Notes: generated by a model not told the origin, from the sequence alone. Shown: positions 44,396 through 53,623, numbered from the stretch's first letter. The stretch: DNA of 64,000 nt from Mesorhizobium sp. INR15 (GCF_015500075.1 NZ_CP045496.1:6210001-6274000), one strand, 5' to 3'. Program-made: numbers and translations.

Positions 44396-45302
44396 GATAG
44401 GCTTGACTGTCCGGCAGATGCATTATTTCGACGCGCTGGCGCAGACGCTGCATTTCGGCCGCGCGGCAAAGCTTGCCGGCGTCAGCCAGCCGGCATTGTC
44501 CTCACAGATCGCCGAGATGGAATCGCGCCTCAACTGCAAGCTGTTCGAACGCGGCGGCAAATCGGTGCGCATGACCGACGAGGCGCAGGCCTTGCTGCCG
44601 CGCATCGAGCGCATCCTGTCCGATATTCGCGACGTCGAAACCATGGCGCGGCGCGGTCGCCCCGCGATGGAAGGACGGTTCCGGCTTGGCATCATTCCAA
44701 CGGTGGCGCCGTATCTTCTGCCCCGTGCCTTGCCTGAATTGAAAAAGCACTTTCCGGGGCTGCAACTTGAACTGCGCGAGGCGGTGACCGCCGCGCTGGT
44801 CGAGGACGTCGCCTCGCGGAAGCTCGACGCTTTCGTGGCCGCGCTTCCGCTCGATCATCCTGGGCTGGTGACCGAGGCGCTGTTTCCAGACCGGTTCTTC
44901 CTGGCGGTGCCGGCCGGCGACCCCGCCTTTGCCTCGCCGCCGGTTCCGCCGGAAAGCCCGGCGCTCGAGAGATTGATGCTGCTGGAAGAAGGCCATTGCC
45001 TGCGCGAACAGGCGCTTGCCATCTGCGGTAGCGTGCGTCCCGTGGCGATGGCAAGCTACGGCGCCACCAGCCTGACGACACTCCTGCAGATGGTGGCGCA
45101 TGGGCTTGGCGTCACGCTCATCCCCGAAATGGCGGCGGGACCGGCCAGCGCCATGCGCGATCTCAAGATCGTCCCCTTCCAGGAACCGATGCCACAGCGC
45201 ATGATCTGCCTTGCATGGCGCCGCAACGGTGTGCGCCATGACGAATGCGTGGAACTGGCGAAGATCATTCAGGGGCTTGGTACGGCGGTGCTGGCGGCGT
45301 GA
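44394..45302 (+). CDS. oxyR: Hydrogen peroxide-sensing LysR-family regulator
   Basis: The protein has 302 residues. The winged helix is at the N-terminus (LTVRQMHYFDALAQTLHFGRAA, then VSQPALSSQIAEME), and a substrate-like sensing domain follows. The segment EEGHCLREQALAICG near residue 200 has two cysteines nine positions apart, exactly the spacing of the redox pair of OxyR (Cys199 and Cys208 in E. coli). Peroxide forms a disulfide here and switches on katG. Divergence from katG supports the call. Confidence 0.95.
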   Translation: MIGLTVRQMHYFDALAQTLHFGRAAKLAGVSQPALSSQIAEMESRLNCKLFERGGKSVRMTDEAQALLPRIERILSDIRDVETMARRGRPAMEGRFRLGIIPTVAPYLLPRALPELKKHFPGLQLELREAVTAALVEDVASRKLDAFVAALPLDHPGLVTEALFPDRFFLAVPAGDPAFASPPVPPESPALERLMLLEEGHCLREQALAICGSVRPVAMASYGATSLTTLLQMVAHGLGVTLIPEMAAGPASAMRDLKIVPFQEPMPQRMICLAWRRNGVRHDECVELAKIIQGLGTAVLAA

Positions 45303-45439
45303 GCGAGCCGGTAAGCTGGCCGAAATTGTTCCATCTGAAGTCGTGCTCCGCGGCGAGCATGAGACCGTAAAATCCGGCGACTTTTGCTGCCTTTGCCCGA
45401 TACGTCCCTTGGCAAAACGCGCCGCCGCCAAAAATATTT

Positions 45440-45468
45440 CGGCCGCCGCGATGCATCCGCGGCGGCCG
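45440..45468. promoter_or_regulatory. Strong GC hairpin upstream of the SDR gene
   Basis: The arms CGGCCGCCGCG (45440-45450) and CGCGGCGGCCG (45458-45468) pair perfectly around a 7-nt loop, ATGCATC. No T-run follows, so it is not a standard rho-independent terminator. It sits 39 bp before the SDR start and may act in the leader or close off oxyR transcription. Confidence 0.4.
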
Positions 45469-45507
45469 GGACGTCCTACTCCACGTCACCATCATGGAGT
45501 AACCTCA

Positions 45508-46251
45508 ATGACCGATTTCTCGCATACCCCTGTCACCGTCATCGGCGCCAGCCGTGGTCTTGGCCGCGTGCTCGCCGAGAACTTTCATCGCCTCGGCGCA
45601 CAGGTGCTTGTCACGGCGCGCGGACAGGCTGGCCTGGACAGCTTGGCGCGCGACCTGCCTGGCGTGGCGGTGCTGGCCTGCGATGCGTCGGCTGCCGATA
45701 CACCCAACCGCGTCTTCGCCACCCAGGTGCCACGTATCCTGGTCCTGTGCGGCGGCGCCATGCCGCCATGCTGCCCATTTCCCGAGGTCGACTGGGAGGC
45801 GTTCAGCGGCAATTGGAACAATGACGTGCGGATGAGCTACGTTTTCCTGCAAGCGGCGCTGAAGCGGCCCTTGCCGGCGGGCACAACCATCATCACCATC
45901 ACCAGCGGCGCGGTGCGCCAGGGCTCACCGATCTCCGGCGGCTATGCCGGCGCCAAGCAGATGCAGATTTTCATGACCAGTTATGCCCAGAAGGCGGCCG
46001 ACCGCGCTGGCCTCGATCTGCGGTTCCTGTCACTGGCACCGGCCCGCCTGATGCCGCAGACGGATATCGGCGCGGCGGGCGTCAGGGGCTATGCGAGCTA
46101 TAACGGCACCAGCGAAGCCGCCTTCCTCGAAACGATGGGGCTGGGGCAGACCCCGCAGCAGGTTGCCGACGCACTGGTCGGCCTGATTGGCGAGGCAGCG
46201 CCCGGCGGCAATTTCATCGTTTCCCCGGAAGGGGTGGCGGCGCTAAGCTGA
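45508..46251 (+). CDS. Short-chain dehydrogenase/reductase
   Basis: This 247-residue SDR has the Rossmann motif VIGASRGLGRVLAENF near residue 11, a degenerate NAG-like LCGGAMPP near 80, the catalytic serine in TITSGAVRQGSP near 131, and the YxxxK motif as YAGAK near 149. The substrate is unknown. The start follows a GGAGTAACCTCA leader; the frame is open upstream but non-coding in character. Its TGA overlaps the ATG of the sigma-factor gene, so the two form a transcriptional unit, a common arrangement for ECF sigma factors with an oxidoreductase partner. Confidence 0.87.
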   Translation: MTDFSHTPVTVIGASRGLGRVLAENFHRLGAQVLVTARGQAGLDSLARDLPGVAVLACDASAADTPNRVFATQVPRILVLCGGAMPPCCPFPEVDWEAFSGNWNNDVRMSYVFLQAALKRPLPAGTTIITITSGAVRQGSPISGGYAGAKQMQIFMTSYAQKAADRAGLDLRFLSLAPARLMPQTDIGAAGVRGYASYNGTSEAAFLETMGLGQTPQQVADALVGLIGEAAPGGNFIVSPEGVAALS

Positions 46252-47267
46252 TGCGGATGGAGACTTCGATCGCCGCCCTCGACGTATCAAATGGACGAGA
46301 CGCATCGGGCGCTTTTTCCGTGCTGGCTGGCGTCATGAACGCAGAGCTGAAGCGTCATTGCTACCGCATGATGGGCGGCCTGCAGGACGCAGAGGATTGT
46401 CTGCAGGAGACATTGCTGCGCGGCTGGCGAGAATTCGCCAGCCTGCAGGACGAGGCGGCCGGGCGGCCATGGCTCTACAGCGTCGCCACCCGCGTCTGCC
46501 TGGATGCGCTGCGGACGCGCAAGCGGCGGCAAGCCCTGTTCGGACCCAGCCTCGACGAGGTCGAGCCGGGGATGGAGCCGTGGGTGGAACCGTGGCCAGG
46601 AGGGGCTCTGCCATCCGATCCGGAGCGCGGCCAGGACATCCGCCTGGCCTTCATCTCGATGCTGCACACCCTGTCGCCGCGAGGCCGCGCCGTGTTGCTG
46701 CTGCACGACGGCGTCGGCATGACGGCTGCGGAGGCGGCCGCCGCCCTCGGCATCACCGTGGCTGCGGCGCGCAGCGCCTTGCAACGGGCGCGCTCCGCCC
46801 TGCCGCCGCAAGATACCGCGGCGTCGGACCATGTGCTGGTGGCGGCCTATGTCGACGCGTGGAACGCGGGCGATGTCGGCGCGCTGATCAGCCTGCTGCA
46901 ACGGGATATCGTCATGACCATGCCGCCATGGCATCGCACGTTCCACGGCCGACACGAGGTGGCGCAGTTCATGACCAGCGTCTGGCCTCGCTATGACGGC
47001 TTCCGCGCCGTGGCGGGCGTCGCCAACGGACAGCCGGCGGTTGCCGTCTATGTCAGGCGCGCCAACCAGCCCTATATGGCGCACTCCCTGCATATGCTGG
47101 CAGGCAGCGGACAGATCAGCGAAATGGTGCTTTACGCCCCGCCGCTGGGGGCGAGCCTGTTTCCCGCTTTCGGTTTGCCGCTGGAAATCACAGGGCCGCC
47201 AGAAATCACAGGGCCGCCAGAAATCACAGGGCCGTCGGAAATCAAAGGGATGGCCGATCTTGCTTGA
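46251..47267 (+). CDS. ECF-type sigma factor with SnoaL-like C-terminal domain and terminal repeats
   Basis: The protein has 338 residues. The sigma-2 region is AELKRHCYRMMGGLQDAEDCLQ-like near residue 32, followed by WLYSVATRVCLDALRTRKR. The sigma-4 region is near 140-180 (SMLHTLSPRGRAVLLLHDGV, MTAAEAAAALGI). A SnoaL-like domain follows from about 193 (VAAYVDAWNAGDVGALISLL). The final 30 residues are tandem EITGPP repeats encoded by an 18-bp repeat. Fused SnoaL domains in ECF factors usually modulate activity without an anti-sigma factor. It overlaps the SDR gene by one base. Confidence 0.87.
   Translation: MRMETSIAALDVSNGRDASGAFSVLAGVMNAELKRHCYRMMGGLQDAEDCLQETLLRGWREFASLQDEAAGRPWLYSVATRVCLDALRTRKRRQALFGPSLDEVEPGMEPWVEPWPGGALPSDPERGQDIRLAFISMLHTLSPRGRAVLLLHDGVGMTAAEAAAALGITVAAARSALQRARSALPPQDTAASDHVLVAAYVDAWNAGDVGALISLLQRDIVMTMPPWHRTFHGRHEVAQFMTSVWPRYDGFRAVAGVANGQPAVAVYVRRANQPYMAHSLHMLAGSGQISEMVLYAPPLGASLFPAFGLPLEITGPPEITGPPEITGPSEIKGMADLA
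47184..47249 (+). repeat. Tandem 18-bp repeat inside the sigma-factor gene
   Basis: The unit GAAATCACAGGGCCGCCA occurs at 47184-47201 and 47202-47219, with a two-base variant at 47220-47237 and a partial copy to 47249. It encodes EITGPP repeats at the C-terminus. Copies one and two are identical at DNA level, which points to recent slippage expansion. Confidence 0.9.
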
Positions 47268-47270
47268 CCC

Positions 47271-48275
47271 ATGGGTTCGGGCCGCTCTAAGCGGTTAAGG
47301 ACCGACAACGCCAGCGAAAGACCAAAAGCCTTGCGCGTTCTTACCGATGCCTTCATCCCCGAACTGCCGAACCGCTACAACGGCAAGGTGCGTGAGAACT
47401 ACGATCTGCCGGACGGCAGCCGCATTATCATCGCAACCGACCGCCTGAGCGCCTTTGACGTCATCCTGACCTCGATCCCGCTCAAGGGGCAGGTTTTGAC
47501 CCAGACGGCGCGTTACTGGTTCGAGGAAACCGCCGATATCTGTCCAAACCACGTGCTCGCTTATCCCGATCCCAATGTTGTCATTGGTACCCGGCTGGAC
47601 ATTCTGCCGGTCGAAATCGTTGTTCGCGGCTATCTCGCCGGCACCACCAGCACGTCCATCCTGACGAAATACCGCAACGGCGAACGTGACATGTATGGCA
47701 TGCGCCTGCCGGACGGGCTGCGCGACAACGAAAAGCTTCCCGAGCCGATCATCACGCCGACCAGCAAGGCCTTTGATGGCGGACATGACGAGCCGTTGTC
47801 GGCAGCGCAAATCCTCGAGCAGGGTTTGTTGACAAAAGAGCAGTGGGACGCCGTCTCCGGCTATGCGCTTGCGCTGTTCGCGCGCGGCCAGGCCCTTGCG
47901 GCCGAACGTGGCCTCATCCTTGTCGACACCAAATACGAATTCGGCACCGACAAGGACGGAAGAATCGTTCTCGCCGATGAAATCCACACGCCGGACTCAA
48001 GCCGCTACTGGCTCGCCGAAAGCTATGCCGGGAGTTTCGAAAAAGGCGAGCGGCCGCGCAGCTTCGACAAGGATTTCGTCCGTGCCTGGGTGACGGCACG
48101 ATGCGACCCCTACAAGGACCCTATCCCGGAAATCCCAGCGGAACTGGTCGAGCAGACGTCAGCGGTTTACATACAGGCCTTCGAAGCGATCACCGGCCAA
48201 AGCTTCGCTCCTGATCTTTCCGGCGCGACGGTGCTGGACCGCATCCGGGAGAACCTGAAGCCGTACTTCTCCTGA
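47271..48275 (+). CDS. purC: Phosphoribosylaminoimidazole-succinocarboxamide synthase
   Basis: The protein has 334 residues from the first ATG, three bases after the sigma-factor stop; about 20 N-terminal residues look dispensable and an internal start is possible. SAICAR synthase motifs are GKVRENYDLPDGSRIIIATDRLSAFD near residue 38, PVEIVVRGYLAGT near 115, ITPTSKAFDGGHDE near 160, and VDTKYEFGTDKDG near 222. It condenses CAIR with aspartate in purine synthesis. The length is that of the longer class found in many alphaproteobacteria as a second copy. It converges on the ECF41-type gene with a 6-bp gap. Confidence 0.93.
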   Translation: MGSGRSKRLRTDNASERPKALRVLTDAFIPELPNRYNGKVRENYDLPDGSRIIIATDRLSAFDVILTSIPLKGQVLTQTARYWFEETADICPNHVLAYPDPNVVIGTRLDILPVEIVVRGYLAGTTSTSILTKYRNGERDMYGMRLPDGLRDNEKLPEPIITPTSKAFDGGHDEPLSAAQILEQGLLTKEQWDAVSGYALALFARGQALAAERGLILVDTKYEFGTDKDGRIVLADEIHTPDSSRYWLAESYAGSFEKGERPRSFDKDFVRAWVTARCDPYKDPIPEIPAELVEQTSAVYIQAFEAITGQSFAPDLSGATVLDRIRENLKPYFS

Positions 48276-48281
48276 CCTAAA

Positions 48282-49142
48282 TCAATGCAGGTGCCTGAGC
48301 TTGTCAGGGTTGCGCACCACGTAGATCGCCGCGACCTTGCCGTCCTCGATTTCGAGCGCGGTGGTTGAAAATTCGCCGTCGGCCTCGATGGTGATGAAGC
48401 CGGGCAATCCGTTGATGAAACCGGCGCGAACGAGTTTCGAGCCATGCTTGCGGAACAAAGGCGCCAGATGCTCCTGGGCCTTCATGACGGAAGCGAAACC
48501 AAAGATCGGCTCCGGCGCTGCCGGCCGCTTGCCACCGCCGTCGGCATGAAGGCTGACATCGGCTGCCAGCATAGCGCCGAGCGCTTTCAGGTCGCCGCTG
48601 CGCGACGCCGTAAAAAACGCCTCGGCAAGCGCCAGGCCACGTTGTTTTTCCACCTGGAAACGAGGTCTCGCCGCGCGGACATGGCCGCGCGCTCGGCCGG
48701 CGAGTTGACGGCAGGCGGCAGGGTCACGCTGGATGGTCGCCGCCACCTCCTCGAATCCCAGCCCGAACACGTCGTGCAGCAGAAAGGCCGCCCGCTCGAG
48801 CGGTGAAAGGCGCTCCAGCGCCAGCATCAGCGGCAAGGTGACATCGTCTTCTTCCTCATCCTCGACGACGGGATCGGGAAGCCATGTTCCGACATAGGTC
48901 TCGCGCCGGCGTCGTGCGGATTTGAGCTGGTCAAGACAGAGGCGCATCACCATGCGACGCAGAAACGCCTCGGGCTCGCGCACCTCTGTGCGGTCGGCCC
49001 TCATCCAGCGTATGAAGGCCTCCTGCACAACGTCCTCGGCGTCGGCGACGGAACCAAGCATGCGATAGGCAACGCGCATCAACTTTGAACGCAGCGGCTC
49101 GAAGCAAGCCGCTGCGTCCTGGGATGGTGCGTTGGCAATCAA
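48282..49142 (-). CDS. ECF41-type sigma factor with SnoaL-like domain
   Basis: The protein has 286 residues. The sigma-2 region is LRSKLMRVAYRMLGSVADAEDVVQEAF near residue 17, the linker has WLPDP near 87 (consensus WLPEP in ECF41), and sigma-4 is near 105-155. The C-terminal SnoaL-like domain carries DGGGK near 200 and a final NPDKLR, both landmarks of ECF41 factors, which are self-regulated by this domain. The 4-bp overlap with the upstream carboxymuconolactone-decarboxylase-family gene is the classic ECF41 operon. Confidence 0.93.
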   Translation of the reverse strand: MIANAPSQDAAACFEPLRSKLMRVAYRMLGSVADAEDVVQEAFIRWMRADRTEVREPEAFLRRMVMRLCLDQLKSARRRRETYVGTWLPDPVVEDEEEDDVTLPLMLALERLSPLERAAFLLHDVFGLGFEEVAATIQRDPAACRQLAGRARGHVRAARPRFQVEKQRGLALAEAFFTASRSGDLKALGAMLAADVSLHADGGGKRPAAPEPIFGFASVMKAQEHLAPLFRKHGSKLVRAGFINGLPGFITIEADGEFSTTALEIEDGKVAAIYVVRNPDKLRHLH

Positions 49143-49609
49143 GCCGCGGCTGCCTTGGCGGACTTGATGGCCGCCGGATCGACCCAGCCGCCAAAACCAA
49201 CCGAGAGCCGGTTGAAGCCGTTGATGACATTGATCAGCAATGTGAGCTTGACCTGTTCCTCGGGCGTGAACTCCGCCCGCAGAGCCTCATAGGCGCTTTC
49301 ATGCGTATGGCCTTCGCAGATCCGTGTCATCGCCTCGGTCCAGCCCAGTGCCGCGCGTTCGCGGTCGGTGTAGCAAGGCGCCTCACGCCAGGCCGGCAGC
49401 AGATAGAGGCGCTGATCGGTTTCGCCATTTTCACGCGCGAACACCGTATGCATGTTGATGCAGTTGGCACAGCCATTGATCTGGGACGCCCGAATTTCGA
49501 CAAGCTCGGCAAGGCTGTGCTCGAGGCTGGAGGAAATGGCGAACGCCGCGCGCTGCCACTCCTTTATCAGCGCAGGCGCGGCGGCCATAATGTCAAGTTT
49601 AGCAGTCAT
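49139..49609 (-). CDS. Carboxymuconolactone decarboxylase / AhpD-family protein
   Basis: This 156-residue protein starts at an ATG preceded by AAGGAGA. The AhpD-type redox motif is INGCANCINMH near residue 46 (CxxC followed by His). SLEHSLAELVEIRASQ precedes it and RERAALGWTEAMTRI follows. Family members are peroxidase-linked disulfide reductases; in ECF41 operons they are the usual target gene. It overlaps the sigma factor by 4 bp. The partner in this operon and the presence of intact cysteines suggest redox activity rather than decarboxylation. Confidence 0.9.
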   Translation of the reverse strand: MTAKLDIMAAAPALIKEWQRAAFAISSSLEHSLAELVEIRASQINGCANCINMHTVFARENGETDQRLYLLPAWREAPCYTDRERAALGWTEAMTRICEGHTHESAYEALRAEFTPEEQVKLTLLINVINGFNRLSVGFGGWVDPAAIKSAKAAAA

Positions 49610-49937
49610 GATCAGTCTCCTTGAGTTGGTTCCGACGTCATGACGATTAAGAGTCCGCCGCTGTGACATGCGTGGCAAGTTTTTGAGGCGCTGCTCGCCT
49701 GCGTCCCTCGCCCCGCGCGCATCGGCCGGTTGCTGCCGGGCTGAAGCCGACGCCGTGGCCTTGGCGCTGGGGCTCTAAAGTGCACAGCATTTAACGCATC
49801 CAGGCAATGCGACGACAGCGGCCGGCGGTCACGTCGCGCTGGCGGCCGGCATCAGCCCCTGCTCATGCTCGCTATGCGCGACCGCCGCAAAGGCGAGATT
49901 TGATTGATTGCAGTCTCCGTCAAGCTTTCTGAGCTGG

Positions 49938-51713
49938 TTACGCCGTCTTCTGCTTCACCAGCCCAAGCTCCTCAACCATCGCTTCACGCATCAGGAATTT
50001 TTGCGGCTTGCCGGTCACCGTCATCGGCAATTCCGTGCGGAAGCGGATGTAGCGGGGGACCTTGTAGTGGGCGATCTGGCCAGAGCAGAAGGCCTTGATC
50101 TCCTGTTCCGTGGTGATCTGGCCCGGCTTGAGCACGATCCAGGCGCACAGCTCCTCGCCATATTTCGCATCGGGAATGCCGAACACCTGGACTTCCTTCA
50201 CCTTGGGATGGCGGTAGAGGAATTCCTCGACCTCGCGCGGATAGACATTCTCGCCGCCGCGGATGACCATGTCCTTGACCCGTCCGACGATGTTGCAATA
50301 GCCCTCGGCATCGATGGTCGCGAGGTCGCCGGTGTGCATCCAGCCATCCGTGTCGATCGCCTCGCGGGTCTTTTCCTCGTCGTCCCAATAGCCTTTCATG
50401 ACGGAATAGCCGCGCGTGCAGAGCTCGCCGGGCGCACCGACAGCCACGGTGGCGCCGTCCAGATCCACCGCCTTGACCTCGACATAAGGATGGACGCGCC
50501 CAACGGTCGAGACCCGCTTTTCCAGGGGATCATCGACGCTGCTCTGGAATGACACCGGACTGGTCTCGGTCATGCCGTAGGCGATCGTCACCTCCTCCAT
50601 ATGCATCAGCGACACAACCTTCTTCATCACCTCGATCGGGCACGGCGAGCCGGCCATGATGCCGGTGCGCAGGCCGGAGAGATCAAAGGAAGCGAAATCC
50701 GCATGGTCGAGCAAGGCGACGAACATGGTCGGCACACCGTAAAGGCCTGTGCAGCGCTCGCCTGCAATCGCCTTCAGCGTAGCGCCGGCATCGAACCCTT
50801 CGCCCGGGAAGACCATGGTCGCGCCCTTCGAGACGCAACCCATCGTGCCCATCGACATGCCGAAACAATGGTAGAGCGGCACCGGGATGCAGAGCCGGTC
50901 GTCGACGGTGAGCTTGATCGCCGCGGTGACGAAATTGCCATTGTTGACGATGTTGTTGTGGGTCAGCGTCGCGCCTTTCGGTGCGCCCGTGGTGCCCGAG
51001 GTGAACTGGATGTTGATGGCGTCGCCAGCCCTCAGCCCGTCCGAGATGCGGTCGAGGCTGTCGTGCTCGTCGCGCCCGGCCATGGCCAGCACGTCGCTGA
51101 AATTAAACATGCCAGGTGAATTCTCGTCGCCCATGCGGATGACGATCTTCAGATCAGGCAGTTTTTCCGACACGAGCTTGCCCGGCTGCGATCTTGCAAT
51201 CTCCGGCGCAAGCGTCTCGATCATGCCGAGGTAATCGGAGGTCTTGAACTTTGCCGCCGTGACCAGCGCCTTGCAGCCAACCTTGTTCAGGGCGTATTCG
51301 AGTTCGGTCAGCCGGTAGGCCGGATTGATGTTGACCAGGATCAGGCCAATGCGGGCGGTGGCGAATTGCGTCACCAGCCACTCCCAGCGGTTCGGCGACC
51401 AGATGCCGACGCGCTCGCCCTTTTCCAAACCCAGCGCCAGGAAGCCGGCGGCCAGGGCGTCCACCGTGTCCGACAGTTCGCTCCAGGTGAAGCGCTTGTC
51501 CTGGTCGACGAAGACAGCCGCATCGAGCGTGCCAAACTTCGAGACGGTGTCGGAAAACAGCGCGGGAATGGTCTTGTGCAGCAGCGGTACCGTGCGCTCG
51601 CCCGACACATGCGCCCGGCCATCGAGCGGCGCGACGAACGTGCCGCCATTGCGCAGACCGCGTCCGCGCAGGTTGGTGGCATTCTTCAACTCATCGAGAT
51701 TGATCGCCATCAC
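49938..51713 (-). CDS. AMP-binding acyl-CoA synthetase
   Basis: This 591-residue member of the ANL superfamily has the ATP loop FTSGTTGAPKGATLTHNN near residue 215, YGMTETSPV near 375, the DGWMHTGDLATIDAEGY block near 447, and the hinge/lysine region GRVKDMVIRGGENVYPREVEEF with a C-terminal TVTGKPQKF lysine motif. It activates a carboxylic acid to the acyl-AMP and then acyl-CoA, probably a medium or long-chain fatty acid. The length and N-terminus resemble FadD-type enzymes used in beta-oxidation. It stands alone between the AhpD-like gene and hisG. Confidence 0.9.
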   Translation of the reverse strand: MMAINLDELKNATNLRGRGLRNGGTFVAPLDGRAHVSGERTVPLLHKTIPALFSDTVSKFGTLDAAVFVDQDKRFTWSELSDTVDALAAGFLALGLEKGERVGIWSPNRWEWLVTQFATARIGLILVNINPAYRLTELEYALNKVGCKALVTAAKFKTSDYLGMIETLAPEIARSQPGKLVSEKLPDLKIVIRMGDENSPGMFNFSDVLAMAGRDEHDSLDRISDGLRAGDAINIQFTSGTTGAPKGATLTHNNIVNNGNFVTAAIKLTVDDRLCIPVPLYHCFGMSMGTMGCVSKGATMVFPGEGFDAGATLKAIAGERCTGLYGVPTMFVALLDHADFASFDLSGLRTGIMAGSPCPIEVMKKVVSLMHMEEVTIAYGMTETSPVSFQSSVDDPLEKRVSTVGRVHPYVEVKAVDLDGATVAVGAPGELCTRGYSVMKGYWDDEEKTREAIDTDGWMHTGDLATIDAEGYCNIVGRVKDMVIRGGENVYPREVEEFLYRHPKVKEVQVFGIPDAKYGEELCAWIVLKPGQITTEQEIKAFCSGQIAHYKVPRYIRFRTELPMTVTGKPQKFLMREAMVEELGLVKQKTA

Positions 51714-51791
51714 CGTCTCCTCCCAGGACAGACGGAGCCTATCAGCCCGCAGCGGTGGTGAAAATCCCGCCGATGGTACTGAGCGAATGTC

Positions 51792-52490
51792 CTATTGGGC
51801 GATGGCAGCCATTTTCGTGGCAATGTCACGCAAGACGGCTTCGTCGGCAGGCGTCCGCGTCCTCCTCGAAGCCACCAGACAGGCCTGCGAGCGCAGCACG
51901 ACGCCGTCGCCCAGCACTTTCAGGTGATTGGCGCGCAGCGTCGAGCCGGTCGTGGTGATGTCGACGATGATGTCGGCCAGTCCAGCCGCCGGCGCACCTT
52001 CCGTGGCGCCGAGGCTCTCGACGATGCGGTAGACCTGAATGCCGTGCTTTTGCGAGAAAAATTGCTGCGTCAGCCGCCAGTATTTGGTTGCGATGCGGAG
52101 CCGCCGGCCGTGACGCTGGCGGAAATCGGCGGCAACGTCATCGAGGTCGGCCATGGTGTCGACATCGAGCCATATTTCCGGCACCGCGACCACGACATCA
52201 GCGCTGCCGAAGCCAAGACGAGCGATGATCTCGGCGCGCGCCTCCCAGTCGGCGAGGTTTTCGCGCAGCAGGTCCTCGCCGGTGATGCCGAGGTCGACCG
52301 CGCCTTGGCCGATCTCGCCAGCGATTTCCGAGGCCGACAGGAACGCCACTTCGACACTCTCGGTGCCATCGATGCGGGCGCGGTAGGAGCGTTCGTCGCC
52401 GGGCAGGCTGACGGCGAGCCCGGCCTTCGCCAGAACCTCCAGCGCCTGCTCCTTGAGCCGGCCCTTCGATGGGATCGCCAGCGTGATCAT
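51792..52490 (-). CDS. hisG: ATP phosphoribosyltransferase, short form
   Basis: The protein has 232 residues from the ATG giving MITLAIPSKGRLKEQALEVL. The short HisG form lacks the C-terminal regulatory domain and needs HisZ, which is encoded immediately upstream with a 4-bp overlap. PRPP-binding region VDITTTGSTLRANHLKVL is near residue 180. It catalyses the first step of histidine synthesis. Thirteen additional upstream in-frame residues are not expected in the family. Confidence 0.95.
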   Translation of the reverse strand: MITLAIPSKGRLKEQALEVLAKAGLAVSLPGDERSYRARIDGTESVEVAFLSASEIAGEIGQGAVDLGITGEDLLRENLADWEARAEIIARLGFGSADVVVAVPEIWLDVDTMADLDDVAADFRQRHGRRLRIATKYWRLTQQFFSQKHGIQVYRIVESLGATEGAPAAGLADIIVDITTTGSTLRANHLKVLGDGVVLRSQACLVASRRTRTPADEAVLRDIATKMAAIAQ

Positions 52491-53608
52491 GACGCCTTCT
52501 CCCGCAATGCCTCGATGCGGTCGAGCCACACCGAAAAACCGACGCCAGGAATCGGCGTTTTCGCGCCAAGCAGCGTCAGCAGCCGGTCGTAGCGGCCGCC
52601 GCCGGCCAGCGGCCGGTCGCCGTTCCCGGACGCGATCTCGAAGACGAGACCGGTGTAGTAGTCGAGCGGCCGGCCAAAGGCGGCGTCGTAGCGGATTTTT
52701 TCCGCCGGCAAGCCATGCGCGACGATGGCTTTGGCGCGGGCGGCGAATTTCTCCAGTGCCGCGCCCAGCGAAAGCCCGGCCCCTGTGGCGAAGGCTTCGA
52801 GCGCCGCCGTTGCGCCATCGAGCGAAACGTCGATCGCCAGGAAGCTCTTCAACGCCGAAAATGCTTCATTGGAAAGGCGCACGCTGCGCAGCTCGGCCTT
52901 CTCGATCAAGCGCCGCGCGATGTCGGCCGGTGCGCGTCCAGCCGAAGCCGACAGGCCGGCTTCTTCCATGCCGATGGCAATATGCGCCGAAAGGGCTTCA
53001 AGATCGCCATCGAGCACCAGCGCCGCGACCGCTCCCGAAAGCTGGCCGTTGCGTGGTGGATTGGCGAGATCGGCAAGGGCTGCCTCCAGCATCGCCGTGG
53101 AACCGAAGGCGCGGGCAAGGCGCATGCGCCAGCCGCGCGGCAGGCCGAGCGCCGCCAACACCGCTTCGAAAATAGTCTGGTCGCCAAGCGTGACCGTCAG
53201 GGGGAGAGCCGGCAGCGCCAGCGACAGCAGCGCATGCGCATCGGCCAGCGAACGGGCATCGGCCTCGGCCGTGTCGCGATCGCCGAGATCCTCGATACCG
53301 GCCTGGAAGAATTCATTGCCGCCTTCGCGGCGCTGGCGAAACACCTCGCCAAGATAGGAATAGCGGCGCGGCGTGCCGGCCTGCGAACTGATATGGTCGA
53401 GACAGACCGGAATGGTGAATTCGGGCCGCAGGCACAGCGTCTGGCCGGTCTCGCTTTCGGTCAGAAAAATACGGCGGCGCAGATCCTCGCCGGCCATGTC
53501 CAGAAACGGATCGGCCGGCTGCAGCACGGCCACCTCGACCGCATGCGTGTCGCGGGCGGCGAAGAGGCTGGTGATATCCGTAGCGATGGCGGGGTAGCGG
53601 GTGGTCAT
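52487..53608 (-). CDS. hisZ: ATP phosphoribosyltransferase regulatory subunit
   Basis: The protein has 373 residues from the ATG giving MTTRYPAIATD. It is a HisRS-like catalytic-domain paralogue: LRPEFTIPVCLDHI near residue 60 (motif 2-like), GEVFRQRREGGNEFFQAGIE near 82, and ASGNGDRPLAGGGRYDRLL near 330. It lacks the anticodon-binding domain, which separates it from HisS. HisZ activates the short HisG and binds histidine for feedback control. It overlaps hisG by 4 bp. Confidence 0.93.
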   Translation of the reverse strand: MTTRYPAIATDITSLFAARDTHAVEVAVLQPADPFLDMAGEDLRRRIFLTESETGQTLCLRPEFTIPVCLDHISSQAGTPRRYSYLGEVFRQRREGGNEFFQAGIEDLGDRDTAEADARSLADAHALLSLALPALPLTVTLGDQTIFEAVLAALGLPRGWRMRLARAFGSTAMLEAALADLANPPRNGQLSGAVAALVLDGDLEALSAHIAIGMEEAGLSASAGRAPADIARRLIEKAELRSVRLSNEAFSALKSFLAIDVSLDGATAALEAFATGAGLSLGAALEKFAARAKAIVAHGLPAEKIRYDAAFGRPLDYYTGLVFEIASGNGDRPLAGGGRYDRLLTLLGAKTPIPGVGFSVWLDRIEALREKAS

Positions 53609-53623
53609 GTCGTGCGCCCTTCC

